In this document: positions 1-8,698 of the stretch, one piece after another
Layout of the letters: every line of letters begins with the position of its first letter
Numbering within the stretch: the first letter of the stretch is position 1
Source: Limnoglobus roseus
GTDB lineage: Bacteria; Planctomycetota; Planctomycetia; Gemmatales; Gemmataceae
DNA: 64,000 nucleotides
Assembly (NCBI RefSeq): GCF_008254045.1
Contig: NZ_CP042425.1
Span: 2,108,001-2,172,000 of the forward strand
Direction: 5' to 3'
Translations under genes and position numbers: made by a program
Notes under the pieces: generated by a model
Seen by the model: only the letters and a program-made list of their open reading frames with translations
Told to the model about the DNA's origin: nothing
Database searches by the model: none

Positions 1-1
1 C

Positions 2-1192
2 GGCGGGCCGACCAGCCACACGGCCATTCTCGCCGAAGCGCTGAGCATCCCGGCCGTCGTGGGCCTGGGCAAGCTGCTCGCCGACGTGTCGGGCGGCGAC
101 ATCGTCATCATCGACGGCGACGCCGGCGTCGTCATCATTGAGCCGGACGAGGAAACCCTTGCCCGATACCTGGAGCGGATGCAGTCCAAGGCCGACGCCC
201 CCGCCCGGTACGAGGAACTCCGCGACACGGAGTCGGTCACGAAGGACGGCGTTCATGTCGAACTCCTCGGCAACATCGAGTTCCCGACCGAGGCGGCCGC
301 TTGCATCGAGAAGGGGGCCGGCGGCGTCGGGCTGTACCGCACCGAGTTCCTGTACGTCAATAAGACCGGCGACCCGACTGAGGAAGAACACTACGCCGCC
401 TACCGGGAAGTGGTGGCGATCCTCGGCCCGACCCGGCCGGTCATCATCCGCACGCTCGACCTGGGGGCGGACAAGTTCTCGCCGGCGACGCGAGGAATCC
501 AGGAGAAGAACCCGTTCCTCGGCCTCCGCAGTGTGCGGCTGTGCCTCCAGAACCGGCCGCTGTTCAAGACGCAACTCCGGGCCATTTTGCGGGCGAGCGT
601 GTTCGGCGACCTGCGGATCATGTTCCCGATGGTCAGCACGATCTTGGAACTGCGGCAGTGCCTCAGTTTGCTCCGGGAAGTCGAAGAAGATTTGCACGAC
701 GCAGGAATCGACTACAAACCGAACGTACCAGTTGGTACGATGATTGAAGTCCCGTCGGCGGCGATCATGGCCGACGTGCTGGCGAAGCAGGTCAGTTTCT
801 TCTCACTGGGAACGAACGACCTCGTCCAGTACACCCTCGCGGCCGACCGGGACAACGAGACGGTGGCCAACCTGTACAGCCCCGTTGACCCCTCCGTCTT
901 GCGGCTCATCCACATGGTGTCGCAGGCCGGGAGTCGACAGGGCATTCCGGTCAACGTCTGCGGGGAGATGAGCGGCGAACCCGTGTACACGGCCCTGTTG
1001 CTGGGCTTGGGTATCCGGGACTTGTCCGCGACACCCCGCAAGATTCCTGAAATCAAACACGTCATTCGGTCTCTGACGATACCCGAGGCCGAGCGGGTCG
1101 CCCAGGACGCTCTCCAAATGGAGACGGCCCGCGATGTGGCGAGTTACTTACGCGGACATTTACGCCGCTTTCTCCCCGAACTGGCCGAGTGA
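2..1192 (+). CDS. ptsI: Phosphoenolpyruvate-protein phosphotransferase (PTS enzyme I), 5'-truncated by the window
   Basis: Enzyme I takes phosphate from PEP onto a histidine and passes it to HPr in the cytoplasm. The frame is already open at base 2 and reads GGPTSHTAI, the phospho-histidine swivel motif, with the active-site His encoded at 17-19, so the start lies outside the window. The PEP-binding TIM barrel follows: GLYRTEFLY, RTLDLGADK, NPFLGLRSVR, IEVPSAA, FSLGTNDLVQYTLA and the catalytic-Cys motif VCGEMSG, ending in the usual helical tail. About 397 residues are present of a family length near 570-590; the missing part is the HPr-binding domain. HPr, if adjacent, would be to the left. 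No sugar-specific PTS component is visible here, so the role may be regulatory; that is inference. Confidence 0.96.
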   Translation, partial: GGPTSHTAILAEALSIPAVVGLGKLLADVSGGDIVIIDGDAGVVIIEPDEETLARYLERMQSKADAPARYEELRDTESVTKDGVHVELLGNIEFPTEAAACIEKGAGGVGLYRTEFLYVNKTGDPTEEEHYAAYREVVAILGPTRPVIIRTLDLGADKFSPATRGIQEKNPFLGLRSVRLCLQNRPLFKTQLRAILRASVFGDLRIMFPMVSTILELRQCLSLLREVEEDLHDAGIDYKPNVPVGTMIEVPSAAIMADVLAKQVSFFSLGTNDLVQYTLAADRDNETVANLYSPVDPSVLRLIHMVSQAGSRQGIPVNVCGEMSGEPVYTALLLGLGIRDLSATPRKIPEIKHVIRSLTIPEAERVAQDALQMETARDVASYLRGHLRRFLPELAE

Positions 1193-1392
1193 CGGTGACG
1201 GCTTAGCCGGCCGCACTGGCCGCAGGGTCGAGACGACGATGAGGACCACCCGACAACCCGTTCCGCCAGCCCGCGTGTCCCGCACGCCCTGGCCTCGGAC
1301 CGCCGGCCTCCGCGCGTCTTTATCCCGTTCACGGGAGGGCGGCCGGAGGGGGTAACGCCGCGACGCCTCGTGCGCCGCGGCCCCCACAGCCG

Positions 1393-2169
1393 ATGGTCGG
1401 AGACAAACTTCGTTTTCGGTTCGAGAAAGCCGGCGACCTTCGCCTGCTCAGCCACCACGACCTCATGCGGTGCGCCGAGCGGATGATGCGCCGGGCGGCC
1501 ATCCCGTTCAAAATGACGGCCGGGTTCCACCCCGCCCCCCGCCTCGTCTTCGCCCTCTCTCTTTCGCTCGGCATCGTCGGCCGCCAAGAAGTCGTCGAAC
1601 TCGAACTGACCGAACCCCGCGACGCCGACGAGGTTCTCGCCGCCTTCCGCCGGCACGCTCCGATCGGGTGGACGTTCACGTCCGTCAAAGTCATCCCGAT
1701 GAAGGCGTCCGCCGTCGCCCGCCGGATCGTCTACCGCCTGCCCCTTCCGCCGGACCGCGTTGACGGGGTTCGCGAGCTCGCCGACGCGATGACGGCGTCC
1801 GCCGAAGTCTGGACCGACCGCTACCACCCGCGGCCGCGACAGGTGAACATCCGCCCGTACCTGCGAGCGATTCGCGTGGACGACAACGCCGTCTCGTTCG
1901 ACATCTGGGTGACGCCCACGGGGACGGCCCGCGCCGACGAACTGCTGAAGTTACTCCGCGTCGCGGACCTCCTCGACGAGGGGGCCGTGCTGGAGCGGAC
2001 CGAACTGGAACTGATCGACGAAACACTGCCGGACGCGACCGACGGCCCGCCCACGGGGCCGGCGATCACGCGGCCGCTGAACCTGCCGTCGGGCGTGGTG
2101 CCCGACGACGACGAACCCTCGCCGACCGCCACGTGGGGACTGTCCCCGAACGGACCGGTCGTCGAATGA
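1393..2169 (+). CDS. Radical SAM-linked protein, DUF2344/TIGR03936 family
   Basis: A 258-residue protein with the hallmarks of DUF2344: an N-terminal KLRFRFEKAGDLRLLSHHDL followed by a conserved stretch on handling a 'GFHPAPRL' segment and SLSLGIVGRQEVVELEL. In many bacteria this domain is fused to, or sits beside, a B12-binding radical SAM protein; its biochemical role is not established. It ends 65 bases before the RNase E/G start, and this adjacency to rng is a common arrangement in other phyla. The C-terminal ~50 residues are low-complexity and Pro/Asp-rich. The ATG at 1393 is taken because the conserved domain begins three residues later. No radical SAM partner is visible upstream. Confidence 0.85.
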   Translation: MVGDKLRFRFEKAGDLRLLSHHDLMRCAERMMRRAAIPFKMTAGFHPAPRLVFALSLSLGIVGRQEVVELELTEPRDADEVLAAFRRHAPIGWTFTSVKVIPMKASAVARRIVYRLPLPPDRVDGVRELADAMTASAEVWTDRYHPRPRQVNIRPYLRAIRVDDNAVSFDIWVTPTGTARADELLKLLRVADLLDEGAVLERTELELIDETLPDATDGPPTGPAITRPLNLPSGVVPDDDEPSPTATWGLSPNGPVVE

Positions 2170-2234
2170 CATTCGCTCGCGCTTCGCGAGCCGAAACACG
2201 CCGCCCCGCCCGCGGCTTCACACTTGAGGACCGA

Positions 2235-5162
2235 ATGAAGAAAGAAATGCTCATCAACGCGGCGCAGCCCGAGGAGTGCCGCATCGCCATCCTGGAGGAC
2301 GGCGTACTCGAAGAACTTTACGTCGAGCGGGCGAACCAAGAAACCTACGTGGGGAACATCTACAAGGGGAAGATCGTCAACATCGAGCCGAGCATCCAGG
2401 CGGCGTTCGTGGACTTCGGCGGCGGCCGCAACGGCTTCCTGCACGTCTCCGACGTGGACCCGGCGTACTTCAAGCATTTGCTGCCGAAGGACGTGGCCGC
2501 CCAACTCGAAGCCGAGCAGGACGAAGAATTCGGCGTGGACCGCCCCGACCGCGGCAGTCGTGATCGGGGTGATCGTGGCGGCCGCGGCGAACGTGGTCGC
2601 GGTCGGGGTGACCGCGGTGAGCGCGGCGACCGGGACCGGGATCGCGGCCGCAACCGGGAACAACCGCCCGCCGAACCGGCGGCCGACCAGCCTCAAGAGT
2701 TGACTTCGTGGCTGGAACCGCAGGCCCCGCCCGCGCAACCCGCCCCGCGTCCGGCGGCCGCGCGTCCGGCCGCCCCGCCGCGTCCGCAACCGCAGCCCCA
2801 GGGTTTCGACGAGGACGGCGGCTTCGGCACCGGCTTGATTGAAGACCTGGCCCACCCCGCCCCCGAGCACGACATCACGGAAGACGCGGTGGTCGAGGAA
2901 GTGGAATACGTCGAAGTCGAAGAAGAGGAAGTGCCGCCGGCCGAAATCGTCACACACGTCGCGCCGGCCGTGCTGCTGCCGGCACCGGCGGTCGCGCGTC
3001 CCCTCCCGCCGGCCCGCGTGCCGACGCCCCCGCCGCCGGACGATGAGGAAGAGGGCGGGTTCGGAGCCGGGTTGCTCGACGACGTCGTCGTGGAATCGGT
3101 GATCGAGTTGGAAGTGGCGAGCAGCGAACCGGGCGAGTCGGCCACGCTGGAAGTCGCCGAAGCCGCGGATGCCGACGAGAAGAAGCCTCGCCCGCGGACC
3201 CGCAGTCGCGCAAAGCCGAAGGCTGAGGAAGGCACGCCGACCGCGGAAGGCGATGACGCGGCCAAGAAGCCGCGCGTCCGCCGCAAGAAGAAGGACGACG
3301 ACGCGGGCGAAGAGCCGCCGGCGCTGCCGATCGCGGGTGCCGAACACCGCACCACTGGCGACGACAGCGAGCCGGAGATCACGCCGTTCTTCACCGACTC
3401 GTCCGGTTTCGACCCGGACGCCCCAAACGACCGCTTCGACGCCTCGCACGTGGCCGAGGAAGAAGGCGCGACGATGTTCGGTGAGGAAGAGCCGGAACCG
3501 GCCGCCGAAGGGGCCGAGGAAGCGACCGAACAAGCCGACCCAGACATGGTGATCGGCCGCGGCTTCAACGACTCGCCCGACGGTGAGTACGTCGGGGCCG
3601 ACGAACGCCGCGACCGTCGCGGCGGCGGCCGGGGTGATCGCGGCGGCGACCGGGGCGGTCGTGGCCGGGGCGACCGTGGTGATCGCGGCGACCGCCGTGG
3701 TGGCGACCGCGGCGGCGATCGGGGCGACCGTCGGCCGAGTGGCGGGCCACGCTTCGGCGGGCCGCGCCGCGAGCGGGAGTTCCCGCGGCTGCCGATCGAG
3801 AAGATTTTCAAACGCGGTCAGGAAGTGATCGTGCAGGTCATCAAGGAGGGCATCGGCACGAAGGTGCCGACGCTCTCCACGAAGGTCAGCATCGCCGGCC
3901 GCTACCTCGTGCTCATGCCGAGCCTGGCCCGCGTGGGCGTGTCCCGCAAGATCGAAGACCCGGAAGCCCGCCGCCGCCTGCGGGACATCATGGGCCAACT
4001 GAAGACGCCGAAGGGCGTCGGGTTCATCGTCCGCACGGCCGCCATCGACCGCGAGGCCGAGGAACTGCAAGCCGACCTCGTGTACCTGCTGCGGCTGTGG
4101 CAGGTGGTCGCCCGCCGCATCCGCAAGGTGTCCGCCCCGGTCGAGTGCTACCGCGAGTCGGACATGATTACGCGGACCATCCGCGACATCTTCACGAAGG
4201 ACGTGGACACGATCTGGGTGGACGACCCGACCGCGTTCCAGCACGCGAGCGAGTTCTTGCAGATCGTGATGCCGAAGTTCGCGAACCGGATCAAGTTGCA
4301 CGAGGAGATCGTGCCCTTGTTCCACAAGTACAAGGTCGAGGAGGAGATCGCTAAGATCAACCAGAAGCGGATCGACCTGCCCCGCGGCGGCTCCATCATC
4401 ATCGAGCAGACGGAAGCGCTCGTGGCCATCGACGTGAACAGCGGCACGTTCCGGGCGGACAACAACGCCGAGGAGACGGCCTTCCAGATGAACATGATCG
4501 CGGCGAAGGAGATCGCCCGGCAACTTCGCCTCCGCGACCTCGGCGGCGTGATCGTCAACGACTTCATCGACATGCGGGGCGAGACGCACCGCCGCAAGGT
4601 CGAGGACTGCCTCCGCGACGCGCTGCTCCGCGACAAGGCCCGCACGAAGATCCTCCGCATCTCGCAGTTCGGCATCATCGAGATGACCCGCCAGCGGTTG
4701 CGGCCGTCCTTGAAGAAACGCATCTACTCCGACTGCGGCCACTGCAAGGGGACCGGGTACGTGAAGACGTGCGAGACGACCGGCATCGACGTGCTGCGGC
4801 TGTTGCACCTGGCCGTTCACCGGGCCGGGGCGAATGCCAACGGCCCGTCGAGCGTGTCGGTGTCGGTCCACCCAGAGGCGGCCTTCCACTTGTTGAACAA
4901 GCAGCGGCGGGAGATTGCCACCCTGGAAGAGAAGGGCCGCACGGAGATCACGATCCTCGCGGTGCCGAACGTGTCGCCGGACTACCTGGAACTGAAGTGC
5001 CACGACGCCAACGGCAACGAGGTCCGGCTCCTGCCGACCGCCCCGCCGCCGAAGGTGTTCGGCGGCGGCCGACCGCCCCGTGACCGCGGCGACCGCGGCG
5101 ACCGTGAGCGGGGAGAACGCGACCGTGACCGCGAACGGCGGTACCCGGCACCCCTGGATTAA
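2235..5162 (+). CDS. rng: Ribonuclease E/G with a very large disordered insertion in the S1 domain
   Basis: Endoribonuclease that cuts single-stranded AU-rich RNA in rRNA maturation and mRNA decay. The ATG at 2235 is chosen over the upstream in-frame codon at 2133 because GAGGA lies 4 bases before it and the conserved MKKEMLINA start matches the family. Residues 1-90 are the first half of the S1 domain (YVGNIYKGKIVNIEPSIQAAFVDFG). Residues about 92-514 are a hydrophilic insertion of alternating RGDR/GGDRG runs and acidic Pro/Glu-rich stretches. The S1 domain resumes at PIEKIFKRGQEVIVQVIKE. Catalytic Asp733 (AIDVNSG) and Asp776 (VNDFIDM) and a zinc-link CGHC at 834-837 are intact. A short RDRGDR tail ends the protein. 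At 975 residues it is about twice the size of a minimal RNase G. Confidence 0.95.
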   Translation: MKKEMLINAAQPEECRIAILEDGVLEELYVERANQETYVGNIYKGKIVNIEPSIQAAFVDFGGGRNGFLHVSDVDPAYFKHLLPKDVAAQLEAEQDEEFGVDRPDRGSRDRGDRGGRGERGRGRGDRGERGDRDRDRGRNREQPPAEPAADQPQELTSWLEPQAPPAQPAPRPAAARPAAPPRPQPQPQGFDEDGGFGTGLIEDLAHPAPEHDITEDAVVEEVEYVEVEEEEVPPAEIVTHVAPAVLLPAPAVARPLPPARVPTPPPPDDEEEGGFGAGLLDDVVVESVIELEVASSEPGESATLEVAEAADADEKKPRPRTRSRAKPKAEEGTPTAEGDDAAKKPRVRRKKKDDDAGEEPPALPIAGAEHRTTGDDSEPEITPFFTDSSGFDPDAPNDRFDASHVAEEEGATMFGEEEPEPAAEGAEEATEQADPDMVIGRGFNDSPDGEYVGADERRDRRGGGRGDRGGDRGGRGRGDRGDRGDRRGGDRGGDRGDRRPSGGPRFGGPRREREFPRLPIEKIFKRGQEVIVQVIKEGIGTKVPTLSTKVSIAGRYLVLMPSLARVGVSRKIEDPEARRRLRDIMGQLKTPKGVGFIVRTAAIDREAEELQADLVYLLRLWQVVARRIRKVSAPVECYRESDMITRTIRDIFTKDVDTIWVDDPTAFQHASEFLQIVMPKFANRIKLHEEIVPLFHKYKVEEEIAKINQKRIDLPRGGSIIIEQTEALVAIDVNSGTFRADNNAEETAFQMNMIAAKEIARQLRLRDLGGVIVNDFIDMRGETHRRKVEDCLRDALLRDKARTKILRISQFGIIEMTRQRLRPSLKKRIYSDCGHCKGTGYVKTCETTGIDVLRLLHLAVHRAGANANGPSSVSVSVHPEAAFHLLNKQRREIATLEEKGRTEITILAVPNVSPDYLELKCHDANGNEVRLLPTAPPPKVFGGGRPPRDRGDRGDRERGERDRDRERRYPAPLD

Positions 5163-5181
5163 TAGGGGTTTTGGTCAACCT

Positions 5182-5211
5182 GCCCGATCCCGCAAGGGGT
5201 CGGGCGTTTTT
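5182..5211 (+). terminator. Rho-independent terminator after the RNase E/G gene
   Basis: A 10-bp stem (5182-5191 with 5196-5205, one G-T pair) with a GCAA tetraloop, followed by a G and five T (5207-5211). It starts 20 bases after the stop codon of the RNase E/G gene. Confidence 0.85.
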
Positions 5212-5241
5212 GTTTCTCCCCCGGTTTCGCGCACTTTTGTC

Positions 5242-5268
5242 TTGACTCAAATTCCATCGACGTTATCG
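5242..5268 (+). promoter_or_regulatory. Weak candidate sigma-70-like promoter
   Basis: TTGACT at 5242-5247 and TTATCG at 5263-5268 lie in a less GC-rich patch between the terminator of the RNase gene and the next gene. The 15-base spacing is short and the -10 match is poor, so this is a suggestion only. Confidence 0.2.
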
Positions 5269-5367
5269 TCCGCCCCCGTCCGGGAGAATTGTGTGCGCAC
5301 CGCACGCACCCCGGCGGGCCGGCCATGAACTGGGGAGTTCGGGGCCGGTTGGGGAAGGGGGGACACG

Positions 5368-7365
5368 ATGAAGCGGGCCGCACTTCTCACGGTGGGCGTA
5401 CTCACAGCCCTGGGTAGTTTGGGCGGGTGCAAGAGCGCACCGAAGGCCCAGACGGCCCGGCCGCAGGCGGCCGACGACGCGGCCGAGAAGAACATCTCCG
5501 CGACCGTGGGGCAGAAGACCATCGTCAGCAACACCGAGCCGATCCAGGTTTCGGCCGTCGGCCTCGTGTACAGCCTGCCGAGCACGGGCAGTCCCGCCGC
5601 CGGCGAGTGGCGGCCGATGCTCGAACGCGACCTCCGCAAGAAGAAGCTCAACCCGAAACAATTCCTCGAAGACCCGAACAACACCTGCTCGCTCGTCCTC
5701 GTCTCGGCCGTTATCCCGCCGGGGGCGAAGAAGGGCGACATGGTCGATATCGACGTGGTGCTGCCGCGGGCGAGCAAGACCGGCAGCCTGAAGGGCGGCA
5801 TCCTGTTTGAGTGCGACCTGACCACGTCCGAACTGTCCGGCAACGTCCGCGAGCGGATGCAGGAAGCTGGCATGGACGTGGGGGCGAACCCGGCCGTCAG
5901 CGGCGACACGATCCTGCTCGGCAAGACGCTCATCCGGGCCGAGGGGCCGCTGGTCGCAGGCGTGATGGAGAACACCGCGAAGCTGAAGGCCAGCGTCGTC
6001 GGCGACGAGGCCGCGGCGGGCCGGTACACGGCCGGCCGCGTGTGGAGCGGCGGCCGGGTGCTCGAAGACCGACCGTACTTCTTCATGCTCAACGAGCGGG
6101 ACGCCAACCCGCGGACGGCGATGGAAGTGGCTGCCCGCTTGAACGCGACGTTCCTGCTGGCCGGCGACTCGAAGAACAAGGTGGCGAACGCCGTGAAGGG
6201 CGACGTGGTCCTCGTCACCGTACCGCCGACCTACCGGCTGAACCACGAGCGGTTCCTGATCGTCGCCCGCCAGGTGCCGATGATCCCGGCCGGGGCGGAA
6301 AGCCTTCTCCGCAAGAAGCTGGAACAAGACCTGCTGAACCCGGAGACGGCGATCACGGCGGCGGTGAAGCTGGAAGCCCTCGGTGCGGAGAGCACGCGGG
6401 CCTTGCAAACCGGCCTGCAAAGTGAGTCGCCCTGGGTGCGGTTCGCGGCCGCGGAATCGCTCGCCTATCTCGGCAGCACGAGCGGGGCGGCCGACCTCGC
6501 GAAGCTCGCCGAGCAGCACCCGGCCCTTCGCACGCACTGCCTGACGGCCCTCGCCAGCCTCGACGACGGCGTGAGCACCGACCGCCTCGTCGAACTGATG
6601 AAGCACCCCGACGTCGGCCTCCGGTACGGGGCGTTCGTCGCGCTGCGGAGCATCAACGAACGGCACCCGGAACTGCACGGCACGAACGTCAAGAAGGCGT
6701 TCTGGGTTCACGAAGTTGCCCCCGGCTCGCAGAGCGTCGTCCACGTCGCGAGCAGCCGCCGGGCGGAAGTCGTCCTCTTCGGCAACGCCGGCACGCTGGT
6801 CCCGCCGTACACGATCCCGCTCGGCAACGACTTCGTCGTGGCCGCGAAGGCCGGCGACGAGAACGCGACCGTCACCTACCTCGCCCCCGGCAAGGACGGC
6901 TCGAAGGAAGTGGTGCTGAAGGTGCCGTCGAACCTCCGCGGGGTGCTGTCGGCCGTAGGCGAGTTGGGCGGCGGCTACGCGGAGGCGATCGAACTGATCC
7001 GCAAGGCCGACGGCACGAAGGTGCTGGCCGCGACGATGGCCGTGGACGCCCTGCCCCGCGGCATGCCGATCACCCAGCTGGCGAAGTTGGCCCGCTCCGA
7101 TTCGAACTTGGAGCAAGCGAACGTCGAAGTCACCCGCGCCGCGACCTCCGGCGACCTGCAACTGGCGAGCTTCGACTTGCCCTCGGAGGCCGACAACGTG
7201 AAGCAGAAGCCGCAGGACGAGCCGTCGTTGAACCGCAGCCCCGGCCGCCTGTTCAGTGCCAAAAAGCACCCGCAGGAACCCGACCCGGAGCCGCCGACGG
7301 CCGCGAAGCCGTCCGAAGATAGCCTCGACCTGGCCCGCAGCCCGGGGAAACTGTTCGGGAAGTGA
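5368..7365 (+). CDS. FlgI-like (flagellar P-ring-related) lipoprotein with HEAT-type repeats
   Basis: A 665-residue exported lipoprotein: residues 1-20 are a signal peptide ending LGSLGGC, with the lipidated Cys at 21. Residues about 50-270 resemble the P-ring protein FlgI in pattern (GLVYSLPSTGS, then VSAVIPPGAKKGDMVDIDVVL and SLKGGILFECDL). Residues about 325-440 read as HEAT/armadillo repeats (SPWVRFAAAESLAYLG, DVGLRYGAFVALRSI). The rest is a beta-rich domain and a Pro/Asp-rich tail with two copies of a RSPG(R/K)LF motif. A strong AAGGGGGG ribosome-binding site precedes the ATG by 5 bases. FlgI proteins are soluble periplasmic ring subunits and do not carry lipoboxes or HEAT repeats, and no flagellar gene is nearby. 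The P-ring relation rests on pattern similarity only; a flagellar role is unlikely. Confidence 0.7.
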   Translation: MKRAALLTVGVLTALGSLGGCKSAPKAQTARPQAADDAAEKNISATVGQKTIVSNTEPIQVSAVGLVYSLPSTGSPAAGEWRPMLERDLRKKKLNPKQFLEDPNNTCSLVLVSAVIPPGAKKGDMVDIDVVLPRASKTGSLKGGILFECDLTTSELSGNVRERMQEAGMDVGANPAVSGDTILLGKTLIRAEGPLVAGVMENTAKLKASVVGDEAAAGRYTAGRVWSGGRVLEDRPYFFMLNERDANPRTAMEVAARLNATFLLAGDSKNKVANAVKGDVVLVTVPPTYRLNHERFLIVARQVPMIPAGAESLLRKKLEQDLLNPETAITAAVKLEALGAESTRALQTGLQSESPWVRFAAAESLAYLGSTSGAADLAKLAEQHPALRTHCLTALASLDDGVSTDRLVELMKHPDVGLRYGAFVALRSINERHPELHGTNVKKAFWVHEVAPGSQSVVHVASSRRAEVVLFGNAGTLVPPYTIPLGNDFVVAAKAGDENATVTYLAPGKDGSKEVVLKVPSNLRGVLSAVGELGGGYAEAIELIRKADGTKVLAATMAVDALPRGMPITQLAKLARSDSNLEQANVEVTRAATSGDLQLASFDLPSEADNVKQKPQDEPSLNRSPGRLFSAKKHPQEPDPEPPTAAKPSEDSLDLARSPGKLFGK

Positions 7366-7378
7366 GTTCTTGGCGAGC

Positions 7379-7401
7379 GGGGGCATCAGCCCCCTGTTTT
7401 T
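7379..7401 (+). terminator. Terminator built from a half-copy of the GGCGAGC palindrome element
   Basis: Stem GGGGGC (7379-7384) with GCCCCC (7389-7394), ATCA loop, then TGTTTTT. It begins 14 bases after the stop codon of the FlgI-like gene. The preceding bases 7371-7380 (TGGCGAGCGG) and the stem match the outer part of the palindrome at 27784, so the terminator looks like one arm of that element. Confidence 0.75.
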
Positions 7402-7431
7402 CGTTCCGCCAGAGACGAGCTTACCAACACA

Positions 7432-7512
7432 CAACGGCGAGCGGCCCGGCGTGAGCGGGCCGTGTCTGGTACTCGCAGACACGGCCCGCTCACGCCGGGC
7501 CGCTCGCCGTTG
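7432..7512. repeat. 37-bp perfect inverted repeat (GGCGAGC-type palindrome)
   Basis: Arms 7432-7468 and 7476-7512 are perfectly complementary with a 7-base loop GTACTCG. It lies between the FlgI-like gene on the plus strand and a convergent small gene on the minus strand. It starts with the same GGCGAGCGG as the other palindromes in the window but has its own inner sequence. No open frame uses it convincingly. It could terminate transcription from both sides or be a mobile REP-like unit. Confidence 0.9.
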
Positions 7513-7561
7513 GTGCTGTAGGAAGTCGCGGCGATTCGAGAATCAATCGCCAATGTCTCGT

Positions 7562-7867
7562 CTAAGCCTGTTCGGCCTTCACTTCTGGTGGCTTTCCGGG
7601 CGGGTAGCCCGGCGTGATCGACTGGTGGGCGTCTCGCCACTCGAACAGGCATTCAATGCAGGAAGTGTGAAGGGGTTCGATGCACTGGAGCATCGTCTGA
7701 TCCACGGGACGGGCGGCAAAGCACTTCAAGCAGACACACCAGCGGAAGCGTCCTCTCGGACCGTTCTTGGCAGTGAGCCCCCGACCCGCCGTGATGGCGT
7801 GCGACACATGCTGACAACAAAACGTCATCCCGGTAACACCATGCTTTTGGCACTGGATCGCACCCAT
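7562..7867 (-). CDS. Small Cys-rich (zinc-ribbon-like) hypothetical protein
   Basis: A 101-residue protein of unknown function. It has Cys/His clusters typical of a zinc-binding fold: QCQKHG near the start, FCCQHVSH, WCVCLKCF and HTSCIEC. No signal peptide or membrane segment is present. A GGGA precedes the ATG by about 6 bases. Third-position GC is visibly lower than in neighbouring genes and the flanking DNA to the right is AT-richer than the rest, which may mean a recent arrival. The spacing of the Cys pairs argues for a real protein, but no family was recognised. Confidence 0.6.
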   Translation of the reverse strand: MGAIQCQKHGVTGMTFCCQHVSHAITAGRGLTAKNGPRGRFRWCVCLKCFAARPVDQTMLQCIEPLHTSCIECLFEWRDAHQSITPGYPPGKPPEVKAEQA

Positions 7868-8044
7868 CCCAATCCCTTACTTGGCCCCGTCACTTCGTAA
7901 CCGATATCAGTCTACCACCCTGCGCAACGAATCCACGCATTGCACAATTGCGCATGGAAAAATGACTCAACATTGTGGAAAGCTAGTTGAATCTGAACAA
8001 ATGTATCTTATCCTCCGGCATCCCTTCTTCTGGAGGTGCCGTAC

Positions 8045-8698
8045 ATGGTCCCGCTCGTTCTCGTCTCGTTCGCCCTCGGCCAGCCGCCCGCCCCGAGCAT
8101 CAAGTTACCTTCCGAAGTCACAGGGCAGCCGGGCCGGATCCTGCAATTGAAGGCCGAGGCGACCGGGCCGCACGTCCGATGGTTTCTCGCCTCGGATGAC
8201 GCCGACCTCGTGCCGTTTCCCGACGGCAAGGTCGCACTCTTCAGCAGTCCGAAGGCGGGCAAGTACACGGTGCTGGCCTGGACCGCGGCTGGCGACGTGC
8301 CGAGCGATGCGGCCAAGTGCGTCGTCACCATTGCTGGCCCGCCCGCACCGCCACCGGCCCCCAGTCCCTTCCTGCGTGATCTGCAAAAGCTGTACGCCGA
8401 CGATGCGACCACCGACAAGGCCGGGCCTCTCGCCCAACTCGCCGCCCTGTACCACGAAGCCGTCACGTTTGTCGTGAAGGCAGATGTCGCCACGACCAGC
8501 GATCTCGCGGCCCGCATTCGTGCCGCCGGTTCGACGCTGCTCGCGGCCGACGCGCTCGTCGGCGTGCGGAAGCGGATCGCGGAGGAAGTCGCGAAGGAGC
8601 TGTCGACCGATGGCGATAAGCCGCTCGACGCGGCGACACGGGCGAAGGCGGCCAAGTTGTTCGAACAGATCGCCACCCACTTGGAGGAACTGAAATGA
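8045..8698 (+). CDS. Exported hypothetical protein, first gene of a three-gene operon
   Basis: A 217-residue protein with a short signal peptide (MVPLVLVSFALGQPP). Residues about 20-90 look like an Ig/PKD-type beta domain (TGPHVRWFLASDD ... GKYTVLAWTAAGD). A Pro-rich linker and a helical C-terminal domain follow. The ATG at 8045 is preferred to the GTG at 8036 because GGAGG at 8032-8036 sits 8 bases before it. The stop overlaps the next start as ATGA. It is co-transcribed with a papain-like peptidase, so it may act with it outside the cytoplasm; that is inference only. Confidence 0.7.
   Translation: MVPLVLVSFALGQPPAPSIKLPSEVTGQPGRILQLKAEATGPHVRWFLASDDADLVPFPDGKVALFSSPKAGKYTVLAWTAAGDVPSDAAKCVVTIAGPPAPPPAPSPFLRDLQKLYADDATTDKAGPLAQLAALYHEAVTFVVKADVATTSDLAARIRAAGSTLLAADALVGVRKRIAEEVAKELSTDGDKPLDAATRAKAAKLFEQIATHLEELK

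Noticed and set aside
1193-1392. Possible small gene between ptsI and the DUF2344 gene
   Set aside because: No ribosome-binding site with a plausible frame; the 200 bases hold only GC-rich sequence without clear structure.
2560-3740. Repetitive GGCGACCGTGGTGATCG-like DNA as a possible repeat array or CRISPR
   Set aside because: It is low-complexity coding sequence for RGD/GGDRG runs, irregular in spacing and in frame with the RNase.
1821-5003. 1060-residue open frame antisense to the RNase E/G gene
   Set aside because: Long antisense frames are expected where GC-rich third positions suppress stops; the plus strand holds clear RNase E/G and DUF2344 motifs.
5263-7482. 739-residue frame antisense to the FlgI-like gene
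   Set aside because: Arg/Val/Ala-biased composition without motifs; the plus strand has a lipobox, ribosome-binding site and conserved patterns.
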